Positions 1 to 20,141 are shown, numbered from the stretch's first letter. The stretch is DNA of 64,000 nucleotides from Tillus elongatus (GCA_964006375.1 OZ023262.1:197432778-197496777), one strand, 5' to 3'. The notes: a model not told the origin generated them from the sequence alone. Numbers and translations are program-made.

Positions 1-129
1 TTGACAAAAATGAAGAAAAATGTTGTACTAAAATTTTCAAACAATTTCTATCGCCAAAATTGAATATGAAACATATCTGAACGGACGTACACAATATACC
101 CATATAGATGACTCGGACAGCGGAGAGGA

Positions 130-1000
130 GATTGTGGAGTTCCCCAGGGAAAAATACTGCAATCGATGCTGTTCTTGATCTATGTGAACCGGTTGTATGA
201 AAGCTCCAAAGTAGGTAGTAGTAAAATTATTTCTTTTGCAGATGATACTGTAATTGTATATAGAGATATAATAAAAAGTAAAAGAAAAGGCAGAAGAAGA
301 GTTGAAAAAAAACGGTTTGGCGCACACCTACCAGCGGTCAAATACTCTACAACAAAATTCATGGCCTCTTCATACTACAAAAACTCGCAGCTAACTGTAG
401 CCATTTGAAAGTTAAAGCATTATGCCAAAATGAAGACCGGTGCATCGGTCTAACCGATAAAATTAAATATCTGGGCATTCACTTAGACAGTAACCTAAAG
501 TGGGATAAACAAGTCACAGAAATCGTAAAAAACTAAGACGTGTGCCCTATAATTTTAAAGTTCTTCAAAAAATTCTGTCAGTTAAACAAATGATCACACT
601 ATATCATACATTAGCAAGGTCAATACTCGAATATGGCATATTAGGTTGAGGAATGATTTCTAAATGTTATCACAACTCAGTTAAAGTGATTCAAAAAAGG
701 CTTCTGAAAATAATATTTAATAAAAATTTTAAATACCCAACTGAAAGCTATATAAAGAAACCAAAATATTAGACGTAAGGCAATTGTTTATTCGCAGATT
801 ATTGATATTTCATCACGTAAACAAAAAACGGATAAGGTATGTCGACCAGAAATATGCACAAGAACTAGGACTGCAAAAAATACCACCTATCTCGTGTAAG
901 AAAAATGACAGGACAAAAAGCTGTATGACATATATAATCTGCTTCCCTCAGCAATCACAACAATAAAAAGTTTATTTCGTTTTAAAAAACAAACGGAAAA
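130..1000 (+). pseudogene. Non-LTR retrotransposon (LINE) reverse transcriptase remnant
   Basis: Decayed RT domain read in several frames. The window shows 'LFLIYVNRLYE' followed by the catalytic 'FADDTVIVY' box near 235-260, then 'IKYLGIHLDSNLKWDKQV' near 460-515, the usual post-palm segment of LINE RTs, and degraded thumb-like sequence to about 1000. Frame changes and stops occur throughout, so no functional protein is possible. The clade (Jockey/RTE/I-like) cannot be fixed from this fragment. 1000-1415 holds nothing recognisable. Confidence 0.75.
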
Positions 1001-1415
1001 GTGGATTCTAGGACAGGAGAGGGAGTACTTGCACAAAATTAGCGAAAATGCAAACACGCTCCCCACTTAAATTGAACATATCAATATTAGGAAACCCTCA
1101 GAATACCACACTCAAAATGTTGTTACATATATGTAAAATACCACCATCCGTAAAGATACAATTATGTTTAGAATTTACTCTACTTTTATTTGTTGATGTT
1201 AGATTATTGGAAAGACATATACAATTCTATATTAAAAGCTTCGAATAGCTCACAAACAAGCCTTCGCTTTAGTGAGTCGGAATCGTATAATGTTGTATTA
1301 TCACAGTTGTTATAGTAGTTTTTGTACGGAAATTGTTGCTCAAAGGTTTTTTGATTGCAGGTTATGTATACCTATTAGATTATTTTATGTTTATACAAAG
1401 CTTTCATATAAAAAC

Positions 1416-3283
1416 TAGCCACTCTTAATAATTTCTTTATCAAGGAAATCTGGTTAAAAAACAGGTCCAATGGGTTTTCGAGGGGCACGTTCAAAAATAG
1501 TATTTTCGGAATTTTACTTTTCACCCCCTAAGCCCGAGTCACCCCAACTTTATAATTTTAAATGACACCCCCTAGCTTGAGATACATCATTTTAAAGGTA
1601 TTTAAAATCCTAATCCAACGGCGTTCACGAAATTTAAATCCACCGCCAACTTTTGAATTTAGAAGAAAAACGTCATCAAATTCGGAATATTTAAAAAATA
1701 TATATTTAACAGTTTAAGACAATAACCTACTTTAGTAAGTGCTCAAAGTGCCCTCCGTTGTTAGCTTAACAATAAAATAGTTGACTGTCGAATTTTTTCT
1801 AACATTTGAATTGTTTCTATCAATAATTTTTCTGAGCGTAATGTTGTTGTAAATTTAGCTCCCCGGTGCCATTTGCGGCTATCAATTTTCCTGGTACGAG
1901 GTGATAAGGGAACGATAACGCCCGTGTTTAATTTAACGATAAATTTAAGATAAAAAGCCAGTTTTACTTTCTTGATAACTTTGTTACTTATTTGTATTTA
2001 GTGTTCGATTTCTTGACGACTGCAGCGAGTTAAAACGGAGTCTGTTGTGATTAAATTTTTAAATTTTGAAGACTTCAAACTAATTTAAATCATTTCAATT
2101 TAAAATATTAAATTTAAATAAAACTAACAATCATGGTTTACACTACATAAGAAAGAGTTGAAATAATTTACTTGTATGGTGTTCGGAGTAGTTGTGCTCG
2201 TAATACCGCCCGAGTTTTCAACGAAAGGCATCCTGAAAAAGATGTGGGACACCAATATGTGCTAAGTCTTGCACAAAAATTTTAAGAAACTGGCTCAGTA
2301 TGTAACAAAGCAAATAAGCAACCACGAGTTCTTAATGAAGCTGCACAAATTGAGGTTTTAGGGTGTTTTGCCGCTGAACCTACGACTTCAATTCCAAAAG
2401 TCGCTGCATTAACGAATATTTCCGTCGGTTCCATACATAATGTTTTAAAACTTTACAAGTTCTTTCCTTATAAATTTACCATTTTTCATGAACTCGGCGA
2501 GGATAATTATGATAGAAGGATTCAATTCTGTAAATTAATGACTGCCAGAATTCAAGAAGATAGGAATTTGATAAAGAATATTTGCTTTAGTGATAAATCA
2601 ACGTTCTTTCTGAATGGTTTTGTTAATAAACACAACTGCAGATATTGGGATAATCAAAATCCACGAGTGTTCGTAGAGGGTCATACACTGTTTCCACAAA
2701 AAATTAATGTCTGGGCGGGAATTACTGGAAATGAAATAATCGGCCCTTTGTTTATTGAAGAAAATTTAACTGGTGATTTGTATTTAAATTTTTTGGAAAA
2801 TTATATTGGCCAACTCATAACAGAGTCCTTAGAAAACCAACTTAATGAAGCAGGCAACCCACTGCTGGATGAACAAATGCCTTACGTGTTCGCGAGTGGC
2901 TTAATCAAAGATTTCCCGACAAATGGATTGGCAGACGAGGCGCCCTGTAATGGCCCGCCAGATCTTCCGACTTAGCACCACTGGACTTCTTCCTTTGGGG
3001 TTATTTGAAACCAGTTGGGTACCATAATCCTCCACTAGAGAATATTCAGGGTCTAAAAGGTAGGATCACCCAAGCCGTTGGATAAGGATTTTAAATACCT
3101 GAAATGATGTATCTCAAGCTAGGGTGTATCATTCAAAATTATAAAGTTGGGGTGACTGGGGCTTATGGGGTGAAAAGTAAAATTCCAAAAATACTGTTTT
3201 TGAACGTGCCCCTCGAAATCTCAATTGACTTTTTTTTGGAAACAGATTTCCTTGATAAAGAAATTATTAAGGTGGCTAGTGAT
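1416..3283. mobile_element. Tc1/mariner-superfamily element with about 190-bp TIRs
   Basis: Left end at about 1416-1610 and right end at about 3096-3283 are imperfect inverted repeats: 'ctagccactcttaataattt' on the left and its reverse complement next to 'aaggtggctag' on the right. The shared inner part includes the TIR copy of 'gatgtatctcaagctaggg'. The interior holds a single decayed transposase on the plus strand. TIRs this long are unusual for classical mariner but occur in several Tc1/mariner lineages. Exact ends and a TA duplication were not resolved. Confidence 0.7.
2133..3080 (+). pseudogene. Tc1/mariner-type transposase, DUF4817-like N-terminus, inactivated
   Basis: The frame opened by ATG 2133 has in-frame stops at 2148 and 2283 and then runs to 2975. 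The N-terminal part resembles the DUF4817-type DNA-binding region ('VFNERHPEKDV'). The catalytic half shows 'CFSDKSTFFLNG' (first Asp) and 'KINVWAGITGNEIIGP'. After a frame change near 2900 it continues with 'PLDFFLWGYLK', so the third catalytic residue would be Asp (DDD) rather than Glu. Stops and the frameshift make it a pseudogene. It is a relative of the copy at 41795-42760. Confidence 0.75.
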
Positions 3284-3616
3284 GAAAGCACTGTATGTAA
3301 AGTGCATTATGTAAACCATTACACTTGTATAAATACTTGTTCATAGAACAGAAAACTATCCAAGAGGGCATTCCTAATCGTGAATATATTTAATATTATT
3401 TTTATATTATAATAATTATAGGAAAATTCGATAGCATAAATCCAAATAATATCTTTTATAATTAAGTAGGTCGCACAAAAATTATAATTATTGACCTGGA
3501 ATTGCTCATATTACATGTTTATGCAATTAATAAACATGTTGCAATTGCAGTTTGCGATATTGAAGAACGCTGACTATTGCTGATTGCGCATTGTTAAGAA
3601 TGTGGACCAAGCAAGG

Positions 3617-3617
<1 letters not shown>

Positions 3618-3707
<90 letters not shown>
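3618..3707. repeat. (TA)n microsatellite
   Basis: About 45 uninterrupted TA units. The sequence from 3708 to 4614 has no recognisable gene. It ends one stretch with a (TTA)n run near 3968-3982, a common LINE/SINE 3' tail, but no RT is attached. Confidence 0.95.
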
Positions 3708-3709
<2 letters not shown>

Positions 3710-4611
3710 TGTTTGTATACATTACGAGAATTTTGACTTGTGATTTTAATTATGTACAGATTTGGTTTTAAAGTTTATTTGGTTAAATTAGTTTAAAAAG
3801 TTGGTAATTCTTTTTATTATTATGAAATTTTTATTACAAATTACATCGTTACCATGTCCATATTATTCTAGTTATAAGCCATTATCCCTAAATATCCTCA
3901 GCTCCTTGAACAATACTGAAAAACACACTGTGAATCTGTAGAATCTGAAATGAACTGAAATAAACCTTATTATTATTATTTGTAATCAAGTAAGGCTTCT
4001 TTCGTTGTTTGACTAGGTTGCTGTATTTCTGATTTCACCAACGTGACCGAAGCTCTTTGTACAATTTTGAAATTATTATCTTCATTGATTTATCAGCTGC
4101 TTCAGTGAGAGAATTGGTTGGGTATGTAAATTATTCCCTGGTGTTTTCTGGAATTTCTTATAACCTATTTTCTAAACTGTTCTGTATAGGTCCTAGTTTG
4201 CGTTTTGCTCTTTTTATCTTGTATAAGGAGTATTACGTTTTCTTATGTACTACTTAAATACGTTAATCTTAATTGGAAATTAATCCGAACCAAGATTGTC
4301 CGCCAGAACTTTACTCTCAATTATTTGAGCTAAGCAGCTATATACTAAAGTTGAATCTATTATCGATGGCGACTCCAACGGCCTCATGATTTTGGTAGGT
4401 GCACCATCATTAATTACAATACAATTAGTTTCGTTAATATCTCCTCCTAAACTTACTTAGTTGTTATTGTTCTTAGTGACTTAGTGGATCGCCGTAAACT
4501 ATAATGAAGATTAAAGTCCCCATCGATAATAGTTTCCTTATTACTAAATTTTCAAATAACTTTTTCCAACACAAAGTGTTGATTCTAATATTTGAAGGTT
4601 TGTAAACACTA

Positions 4612-4614
<3 letters not shown>

Positions 4615-4691
<77 letters not shown>
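4615..4691. repeat. (TA)n microsatellite
   Basis: Pure TA array. Long open frames through it are artefacts of the repeat (Tyr-Ile polymers). 4692-5081 holds no recognisable feature. Confidence 0.95.
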
Positions 4692-4694
<3 letters not shown>

Positions 4695-5078
4695 GTTTGT
4701 CAAATAAATAAAACAAGCATCCACCTCATTGTGTGTAATACATCTAAGTTTAACTTCCTGAAAATTTAAATGTTTAGCAAGTATTGCAACCCTGGCCCCT
4801 ATGCCCTACGATGTAACCTATCTTTTCTAATTATATTGTAACCTCCAACTGCAAATATATGTCATAACTAGGCTTCTACCATGTTTCATTTACTACAACA
4901 CTTTACGCAACGTATTATCTACAATTTTACTAAACCGTATTTGATTTTCTGTAAAAACTAGGAATTTAATTAATTCTTCTTAATGAAAATTCACTAGTAG
5001 AGAAGTAACGATGATAAACTTTCGATTTTTTTTAAAATGAATTACGGCCCCTATAATCCACATCCAAGGTCCGTTTAA

Positions 5079-5081
<3 letters not shown>

Positions 5082-5144
<63 letters not shown>
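5082..5144. repeat. (TA)n microsatellite after dispersed-repeat 3' motif
   Basis: The TA array is directly preceded by the 'ggcccctataatccacatcc' motif that also precedes the arrays at 5440, 9372 and 41304. It is therefore the tail of a dispersed repeat family rather than an isolated microsatellite. Confidence 0.9.
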
Positions 5145-5147
<3 letters not shown>

Positions 5148-5263
5148 TCAAGTGACAATTCTATTAACTCTGTAATAAGTTACGTTTAATTTTAATATAA
5201 TATAGAATATCCCGCGGCATAAACTCGGCGTCAAGTATTAGGTAAAGGAAGCTTTAGTTAACG

Positions 5264-5330
5264 TATCCCAGCTGGTTTAGTGGTCGTATGCTTGTCTCCT
5301 ATGCAGAAGGTTTCGAAATCAATTCCCGGC
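5264..5330 (+). ncRNA. tRNA-like segment (possible SINE head)
   Basis: 'agctggtttagtggtcgtat' resembles a Pol III A box, followed after a tRNA-like interval by 'ggtttcgaaatcaattcccg', similar to a B box. It does not fold as a convincing cloverleaf and the B box is imperfect, so this is at best a tRNA-derived SINE head. Confidence 0.35.
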
Positions 5331-5437
5331 GGATGAATATATTGTTTTCAGTGAATGCCGACTTTTGAATTTTTCAAAAATGTCTTGAATTGTACGTGAA
5401 CTAGGCTCCCTACAATCCATATCCAGGGTCAGTTTCA

Positions 5438-5439
<2 letters not shown>

Positions 5440-5514
<75 letters not shown>
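5440..5514. repeat. (TA)n microsatellite after dispersed-repeat 3' motif
   Basis: Preceded by 'ccatatccagggtcagtttc', the same 3' motif as at 9327-9360 and 41255-41290. Confidence 0.9.
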
Positions 5515-5515
<1 letters not shown>

Positions 5516-5529
5516 CAAGGCAAGCTGGA

Positions 5530-7130
5530 ACTGGTTCAGTGTGCTTCGGCGCAGAACGATACCACAGCTACAGCTAGACAGCAGTAGAGAAGCAGGGTAT
5601 GCGAGCACGCCGAGTCTATGGGGTTTAGGAAGTCTATCAGAGGTAGTCGGGTTGACAAGAGAGTCGATCAGAGTTAAAGGCAAAGTTCGGTGAATAGACG
5701 CAAAGTTAAGCTAATCACGTGCAGATATATTTATTATTAATTGTGTATTGTCCTTCTTAATATAGTCATCTGAAACGTTACTATTGGTTCCCTAAAATAA
5801 GGAGAAAAGTGAAGAATTATATCAGGTCTTGTGTTAGATGGGCCTACCATAAAGTTGTAAAGGGAAAACTCGAAGGAGAACTTCACATTATTCAACCCGT
5901 GCCGATTCCGTTCCATACTGTCAATATTGGTCACGTTGGACCGTTTGTTAAGAGCAGCAATATGCAGCAGTATGTCTTTGTATATCAAGACAATTTCACC
6001 AAATACTGTGTACTTCAAGCAGTAGCTAACACACAGGCTGGACTAGTTATAAAAGTGCTAAAGGAGATATTTAGCCATTGAGACACCTGTACGTCTGATT
6101 ACAGACTGAGGAACAGCTTTTACATTAAAAGTGTTTGAAGAGTTTCAGCAGAGGACACCAGATAATACATATTAAGAATGCCACACCAAGTCCAATAGCT
6201 AACGGACAAGTTGAGCGGCTTAATCAAACTTTACTGACAGCTTCAACTACCACTTATGAAAGAGATGATGGAAAAATTGGGACCAGCATTTGAAAAATAT
6301 TCAATTTGCACTTAGTGATTTACATCACAGCGCAACGAAGAAGACACTCCATCAGTTGTTGTTTAATTATCACCCCAGAAATGCTTTACAGAACCAGGTA
6401 ATCTTAGAAATGATAATGGAGCCAACACCTGCAGAAGATGTTGATGAAGCAAGACAAGAAAACAAGCTTTAGTTAATATAAAAACTCGTCAAAGACAAGA
6501 GATGCAGTGATTCGATAAGAATCATAAGAAGCCTAAGATATATAAAGAAGGAGATTTCGTCTTAGTTAAGAAAACACCTGCAGCTACAGGAAAATTCGAA
6601 GAAGCTTGTACCCAAGTACGGACGACCTTATAAAGTAGAAGCCGTTCTGGGGAACGATATATACCTAATCGTGGATATCACTGGAGACGAAAGAAGCCAG
6701 GGACCATTCAAATCAGTTTTTGCATCCGACCGAATGAAACCATGGAGCCTACCTATCGAATACTCGACAGATGAAGAATCTTTCTTTGCAGAAGACGACG
6801 ACTAGGACGTCGCTGATGGTAGCGAGGCCGAATGTGACGCAATATATCTAGAAGAAGGCATGTTGGAACATGTTCAGTGTGCTTCGGCGCAGAACGATAC
6901 CACAGCTACCGCCAGACAGCAGCGGCAAAGCAGTGTATGCGAGGACGCCGAGTCTCAAGTCTATGACAGTCTAGGAAGTATATCAGAGGAAGTCGGGTTG
7001 ACAAGAGAGGCGATCAAAGTAAAAGACAAAGTTCGGTGAATAAACGCGAAGTAAAGCTAATCACGTGCAGAGACAGTTATTATTATTATTTGTATATTGT
7101 TATTCTCAATATAGTTATCGTAATATATTT
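5530..7130 (+). mobile_element. Ty3/gypsy-type LTR retrotransposon fragment between LTR-like repeats
   Basis: Direct repeats at about 5538-5760 and 6877-7130 share 'cttcggcgcagaacgatacc', a 'cgggttgacaagag' block, 'aaagttcggtgaat' and 'ctaatcacgtgcag', with several small indels. They bracket an integrase/3' pol remnant, so the block looks like two LTRs around a strongly deleted interior. No gag, protease, RT or RNase H is visible. Confidence 0.65.
5770..6830 (+). pseudogene. Ty3/gypsy integrase remnant
   Basis: The reading from 5809 contains 'EGELHIIQPVPIPFHTVNIG' and 'DNFTKYCVLQAVANTQAG', typical of the integrase core around its first catalytic Asp (here the usual 'D' context reads 'NIGHVGPF', so the Asp appears lost). 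Frames then shift; later pieces 'ANGQVERLNQTLL' (third catalytic Glu region) and a C-terminal part ending 'FASDRMKPWSLP' follow to about 6760. Multiple stops make it inactive. Confidence 0.7.
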
Positions 7131-7191
7131 GTTATTTTCTTAAGGTCAGAGTGAACTCATTTAAATACCACGTCATCCGGAGAAGGATCGG

Positions 7192-11582
<4,391 letters not shown>

Positions 11583-12419
11583 GTCTGAAACTGACCTCGG
11601 ATTTGGGTTCCGGGGGTCCTAAATAGCGCTCATTTGAAGAATTTTTTTTTTAATTCGAAAGTCGAGATCTCCTCATTAGTGAATTTTTTTTAAGAAAATT
11701 CACTAATATGACAGGTATTTTTCCTTATTAATTCTTTGGATGGTTTTGTTTTAGTCAACCCATTCAGTTTTTGCAAACAATAAACAAACGAAAAAAGGTT
11801 TCTTAAAACAAAACGAAGCTCAATATGTTACTTTTCTTTAATTTATTACCCACGTGCATTTACATAGGTGTTACTAAGGTTCAAGATTGAATATTCTGAC
11901 TTAATGGGAAATTTATTGAGCTACCAAATTAGAAATATTTTTACGAAAATTTTCTACCATAACATAAAAAACCTTCGACAGGTACATTCCCTTTGTAAAT
12001 CATTTTTTTTTTGAAAAACGTTTGTTACTTTAATGAAATTTGTAACACAATTTTTTTAAAGGCACTTGCAGTACTTACATATTACATCTAAGACCAAATT
12101 TTAATTTAGTAGCTCCATGTAAAATATATATTTTTTCAAATAATCGCTAACTGGGACTCTAAAACCGATCTCCAGGGTTCATTTAAATTTAAAGAATTAG
12201 TATTAATAATATATCTTACTAATAGTGTACAATTCTTATGAAAATACACTACCATAAGGTACTTGCTGCGTCTAGAGTTTTATTACATAGTGACGCCAGA
12301 AACTCTCTCCATTGAATTACTACTTTGTACAAACATGTTTAACAATGGACTGTTATTAGTTTGGTCAATTTGAGCGTTTAGTATATCTACTGTATTTTTC
12401 TGCTTGTTAATTTCTACTG

Positions 12420-13504
12420 TTTTGCATACATTTAATTTAAAACCTTTCTACCGAACATGAGGATGTCGAAATCCCAGTTAAATTGAAGATTTGTATTTAG
12501 TAAATGACTTGCATAATTTGAATTAAATTTACCATGTTTAAAGCTTCTTTTATGTTCGCGAATGCGTGTTTTAAAACTTCAAAATATTTTGCCTATATAT
12601 ATTTTGGAACCACATGTGAATTTATATACTCCAGACTTATCCGATTTTTAAACTGTCTAATTAATGTTTTTTATGTATTTGCTTAAGTTTTTGTTGGATT
12701 TATATGGTGTCTTAATACTAAATTTAGAAAATAGATGCTTTAGTTTTTCGCTAGTCTTATTTACGTAAGTTAAAGAGATGAATTTATTCTCTGTTATTTT
12801 AGTAGACGGAAATACTTGTAAAGCTAAGGTATATTTCTTTTTCTTACTAACATTATTAATTAAACTTGAATTATAGCCATTATTAACCGCTATTTGCTTT
12901 ATCAAATTAAGGTCTTTTTGAAATTTTTATTTGATAAAAGTACATGTAGTAAGCGATGTATCAGAATTATAGGCTGCAACTTTGTGTGCGTATGGATGAT
13001 GGGATTTTCATAATCTTGTTCATGTTGTTTCCTAGGTCATCTTCTATAGTAAATATAATTCTGTATCCACGTCTTTCTTCTGTGAAACTACGGCAGTCTA
13101 TTATGTGTCGTACGGTCAATTGGCTAATGCATAACTCATACTGGTGTTTCTTTCTTGTAAACATATTAGTTTTGGGCACGTTTCAGCAACTAAAAATTTC
13201 AGGTGTTCATAATGGACATAGAACCCATTTAAATTCTACTGTAGTAATAATTACATTAGTAGGTGTGTATGGGTGTATCAGTGTGAGAAAGTTTATGGAA
13301 GATTGAAAAATCAAGTTAATTGGTTAATCTGGTAATGATAAGGTCTAGAAAGATAATAGATTTGTTTACTTCTAATTCTATTGTGGATTTAATTTTGGTA
13401 TCTATAGAATTTAGAAAATTCTCAAGAGTGTGCAATTGTTTGTCGGTACGTTTAAAACACACTGTAACATGTCGTCTATATTTAACATAAGCGTCACATG
13501 TCAC
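12420..13504 (-). pseudogene. Penelope-like element, 3' part: RT thumb and GIY-YIG endonuclease remnant
   Basis: Minus-strand reading from 13504 gives 'VCFKRTDKQLHTLENFLNSI' and 'SIIFLDLIITR', the post-YVDD segment of Penelope RTs. About 850 bp further along, near 12640-12430, is 'GVYKFTCGSKIYIGK', a GIY-YIG nuclease signature, followed by 'RIREHKRSFKHGKF' and 'NYASHLLNTN'. A stop after 'GKIF' and frame changes show it is dead. The order RT then GIY-YIG is characteristic of Penelope-like elements with an endonuclease. Confidence 0.75.
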
Positions 13505-14890
13505 ACGCGTTAACGCCTTTTATTTTTCTACAATAAGCTTCTGAATCAACCCCTTTAGTGACGTCAGAGTCTAAGTCCCTCCAGTGACGTCAAACTCGGC
13601 GGTCGGTTACTCTACCGCATCCCAACTCAATGGAATACGCCCGCAGACGCGATAATTCCGTGACATCTTTAGATAAGGAAGTTTTCATAAACGCTCGCAA
13701 TGCGTGCCACGCTCTCTTCTGTTTCAAGTTAACCAGAAATATTGTCCCACAGCTAAATTTTCAGTCGGGAAAACAGCATGCCTAAATAGGTAAACTTTAT
13801 ATTTAGATACCGGCTTATTTCCAGTTGCTCGTACATTTCTTTGGTTGATAATAATATGAGATTGCTTGTTAGTGTATGTGTACTAAATCCACTTTCGATG
13901 ACTGCTTTCTTTGTTATAAACTTCAAACTGTTAAACGGTGGCTTGTGGTAGCGTTAGCTCAGTAATTAATTGCTATTATGCTGTTTTAATTGCATTTTAA
14001 AAGAGATCATTTAAGATTTTGTTTCATTTACGTTAGTTTATTTCCAATTATTAACGCAGATAAATTTTCTAAGTAAACGCAACCTGCTACCAGCCGCCTC
14101 ATGTAAATCATTAAGCCCTGAAACAATACTCATACACATGGAAGTTTAGAGCACTCCGTTAGGGAGCAGCCCTCGAGAAGCCCTAAATGAAACCGTTAGG
14201 AAGCAGCCCTCAAGCAGCCCTATGAACAACACCTAGATAAATAGAGACGTCATAGAACAAGCCTAAACAACACCTGGATAAGTAGAGCCGTCAGGGAGCA
14301 AGCTTCTACAATACCTAAATAAATAGAGCCCTCAAGCAGCCCTCAACAACACCTTCCTAAATGGCACACCGCTGGGGAGAAGCCCCGAATGGAACCGTTG
14401 GAGCAGAGCCCTAGGAGTAGCATCTTGATAAATGACACCTTGCTGAACGGAGCCGTTTCCCCAAGAAGTCTCTGAGACAACTCCAACATCCAGGGCTAGA
14501 CGAATGTGATCACCATTTTGGAGGAAGCAATCTAAACCTGGAGTTAAGTACATCATTTATCTGTAATTTTCTTTTTAAAGTAGTGTATGCACCACAACTC
14601 ATTTTGACAGTGCTATATGCGAAGTTAAAGTAATCAATTCATATTTTTCCTTTAATTAAATTTGCTTGATTAAATTTGCTGCATTATATAACTTCCATAA
14701 TCTTTTAATAAACTGATTTTACTTATAACTCCTAAGTTTTATTTGTGCATCATAAAACCTACTGACTGCAAGTGCTGAAGCCCACGCCCTGCGTTGATTT
14801 ATGTTATATTTGTGCCCCGACTGAGTAGCTAAACTAATCATTAATTCTTTAACAGATAATTAACAGGTATTATTTAAATTAGTTATTTTT
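13505..14890. repeat. Insert separating two Penelope fragments, irregular tandem repeats
   Basis: This block separates two halves of Penelope RT on the same strand. 14110-14460 is a degenerate tandem array built on 'agccctcaagcagccct' and 'acaacacctagataaataga' type units. No ORF with recognisable similarity was found. Origin unknown; the RT halves slightly overlap in content, so they could also be two independent copies. Confidence 0.45.
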
Positions 14891-15130
14891 TTACAACACT
14901 ATAATATTATCTACATATCTATACCAGAAAACGCATACTTTAAACATAGGGTGTGTTTGTATTGTTTCCTTAATGTTGTTCTTAAACATTTCTGCTAATA
15001 AACCGTTGTTACTTAGATAAGTTTTATTGTTAAAAGTGAAATAATTTTGTTCTAAACAAGTTTCCAGGACGTTTGAGATATCTGATTGAATTACTGGGTT
15101 TATATGATTAGATTGTAGAAATTTTGCCAC
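14891..15130 (-). pseudogene. Penelope-like element, RT palm fragment
   Basis: Encodes 'NNGLLAEMFKNNIKETIQ' and then 'FWYRYVDNIIVL', equivalent to the YVDD catalytic box of Penelope RTs with the second Asp replaced by Asn, so catalytically compromised. It is truncated right after the box. Neighbouring 15131-16140 has no recognised gene. Confidence 0.7.
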
Positions 15131-16139
15131 TCAACTTTGGGAGGTACATAAAACTTTAACATGTTATTAGTATTATATTATAGTTTTCATTGTATCAACT
15201 AAAGTAGATTTTGCTTGCTGAAAAAATTACAGGCTAACTAGATATCAATATACTCGAATTTTTGGAATACATAAGTGAACATTACATTTAATAGACAAAC
15301 ACAAATTAAACTACTATTAACGATCCGCGTACTTCTGACTTAAGGTCGTCCTATTTTTTAATAAATATAAATTTTTAGTTCGGTACATAATATAGGTATT
15401 AGGTAGTATTATTATATAGATGAAAGGACAAATTCTCCTCAAAACTTAAAGGTTGCCTTTTTAACCTACGAATTGTCCTGCTAAAAACGAACAAGTTTAT
15501 TACATCGGAAATTGCATGATTTTATTCAATGTTATGCAGTGGTAGATCTGTTACGCGTAGTCGGAATCAATTTGGCTTGCAAAAAGTGGGTAGTGCGATG
15601 TGAGAATGGAGTGTTCTCCAAAACGAAGGACCATAAAAAGCGAGAGGGTGAACGAGAGTTTTAATTTGCAATAAAGGGAATTCAATCGATAGTTACACGC
15701 TGATTGCTTTTGTACGAGGCCGTTATTTCAAAAAATTTACCTTTTTTACTGCTGCTGTAAGGACCATAATTTATTTTTCAGTAGACTCCCTGGTAATTAA
15801 GATACCGTTTTAAATGGAAATAATGCTTCTGAAATAATTTACGTTCCTTTTAGTGTGCTATATAATATCTCTGTGAAAAAATGTACTCCAGTAATGAAAA
15901 AATGCTATTCATCCGTTTAAAGGTAAAGAATTTATTCTGAGCGCTTGCTATGAAGGTATGCTTACAATTTAGCGTCTGCTTTTTACACGCTCCGTTGTTA
16001 TTATATCGGTAGATAAATAATGAAGGTAGATAGTCTTCCTTTGTCTTTCGGGGTATATTACTTGTTTTCATCGTGTTTATAAAGAGATCAAATTTTAGTT
16101 AACTATATGTCATATACTGAAAATATTTTTTTTGTGTGT

Positions 16140-16140
<1 letters not shown>
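15131..16140. other. No gene recognised
   Basis: AT-rich sequence with only short unconserved ORFs. I see no repeat or RNA motif here. Confidence 0.4.
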
Positions 16141-18245
<2,105 letters not shown>

Positions 18246-19529
18246 TGTACTACCATAATGCACTTGCTATGTCTATGCTTTTTAAATATAGGCGTATCAA
18301 AGTGGCACCAATTTATCGAAAGTCTATTAACAATGTTTACTACCAAACCAGTTTTCGAGTAGCTTACTTGGTCTTTGACGTAGATGTTCTCACTTAGAAA
18401 ATGGAACAGCATATCTAAATATCTGCCACTGACGAAACTATTAATAATTTCGTGCAAATGCTGTCCAATATTTAATGTAAGAAAGACCAAGTGTTTTAAA
18501 GGGATCACAAAGTGCAGTTTTTCTGAAAGATTCGGAACACTTTATTTTTGTTACAAACTGTTCTCCAAGACCTTCATAGAAAATTAATTCCTAATTTCTC
18601 TTGAGGGAAGAAACCCTAGGTTTTTGGCACACAATTCAGGTACACTATATATATTATTTGGACAGTATTGTTTGCTATATAAATCCGTTCGTAACCTGGG
18701 GATCTTACAGAGTTATTTATTTATTTATTTACTAACGTATTTATTTATTTATTTATTGAAAACATATTATAGGATGAAATCCCAATTAATATTTCTTCAA
18801 CTCAATTCAATTACAATTATTTCTCGCATACAACACAAATTTGATATAAATAATAGTTCACGCTTAAGATAATGACAATCAAGCTTAACCTTATTAATTC
18901 CAAAACCTCACAAAAGGTACGTGTACAATTCAGGCACAACGTGGCTGCCACAACTTCATAACATGGTAATACATCTTCATTTTGAAGGTGCGAAACATTT
19001 CCTACTCATTAGACACATCATTCAACGATCTAAACATTATATTTAATGGATTGGTAAAGAGACGATTCGGCCTATGGGTAATCAATTGAGAGACGGGGTG
19101 CAATATGTCTGAGCACATTATGTTACAGGCATTTATGATATTATTACAAGCGATATTAGGTCAAGCAATGTGGAAGAGGCAATAAGATTTATTACCGTTA
19201 TTTAAGCTGATTCTTAAGGAATTTATCAAAGAAAGCAAAAAAGCCAATCGATACTCTATTTTTAGGTTACTGAATTGGCAAACACTGCGATTTATCGATT
19301 ATTCAAGGTTCAAAGACTCCAATAAACTCCAACCGTCCATTTAGCTGAAGTCTTTAGTATGCTAATTGAAGAAATTTAATTACTGTTTTAACGCACATTG
19401 ACCTATTTAATACATTTATTTGATCCGGAAATAGTTGCTTTTATAAGGGTCATCCACCAGTCACAGGGTTGGTACATAAAAGTGTTGTACGAATTTTCAT
19501 GTAAAAATACACCATCTCACATGTAAACA

Positions 19530-19705
<176 letters not shown>

Positions 19706-20139
19706 TTGTACAATAAGCGCGCGTCGGTTCCATACCCAAGCAACAAATTAAGGCATGTTAACCATCACTCGAGTCCAAATAACCTAACCAAGTTTTAATT
19801 TAGTAATAATTAACCAAAATGTTGCTTTGATTGTCATAATGACTACAAATTTGGAAATGCGGCTCCGAACTAGCTTATTTTTGACTATTAAAATTACTCC
19901 AAAGTCAGTAACTTACAAGTAACTAAATTGGGAAAATTTGGTTCAATTTTACTCATAAAATATACTTGAATATACTTTTGTGTTTCAATTCCAGAGTTGG
20001 TAATTTTTAAGTCGAAGTGTGCCCTAAATTGGTCTGAAAATCGACTACTAAGCCCAGATACCTGAAATACCTACTTTAAGGTAAGTTATTACCTAATTTT
20101 AACCTGCAATATGTCTCTGTGGTATAGTAAATTGGAGGT

Positions 20140-20141
<2 letters not shown>

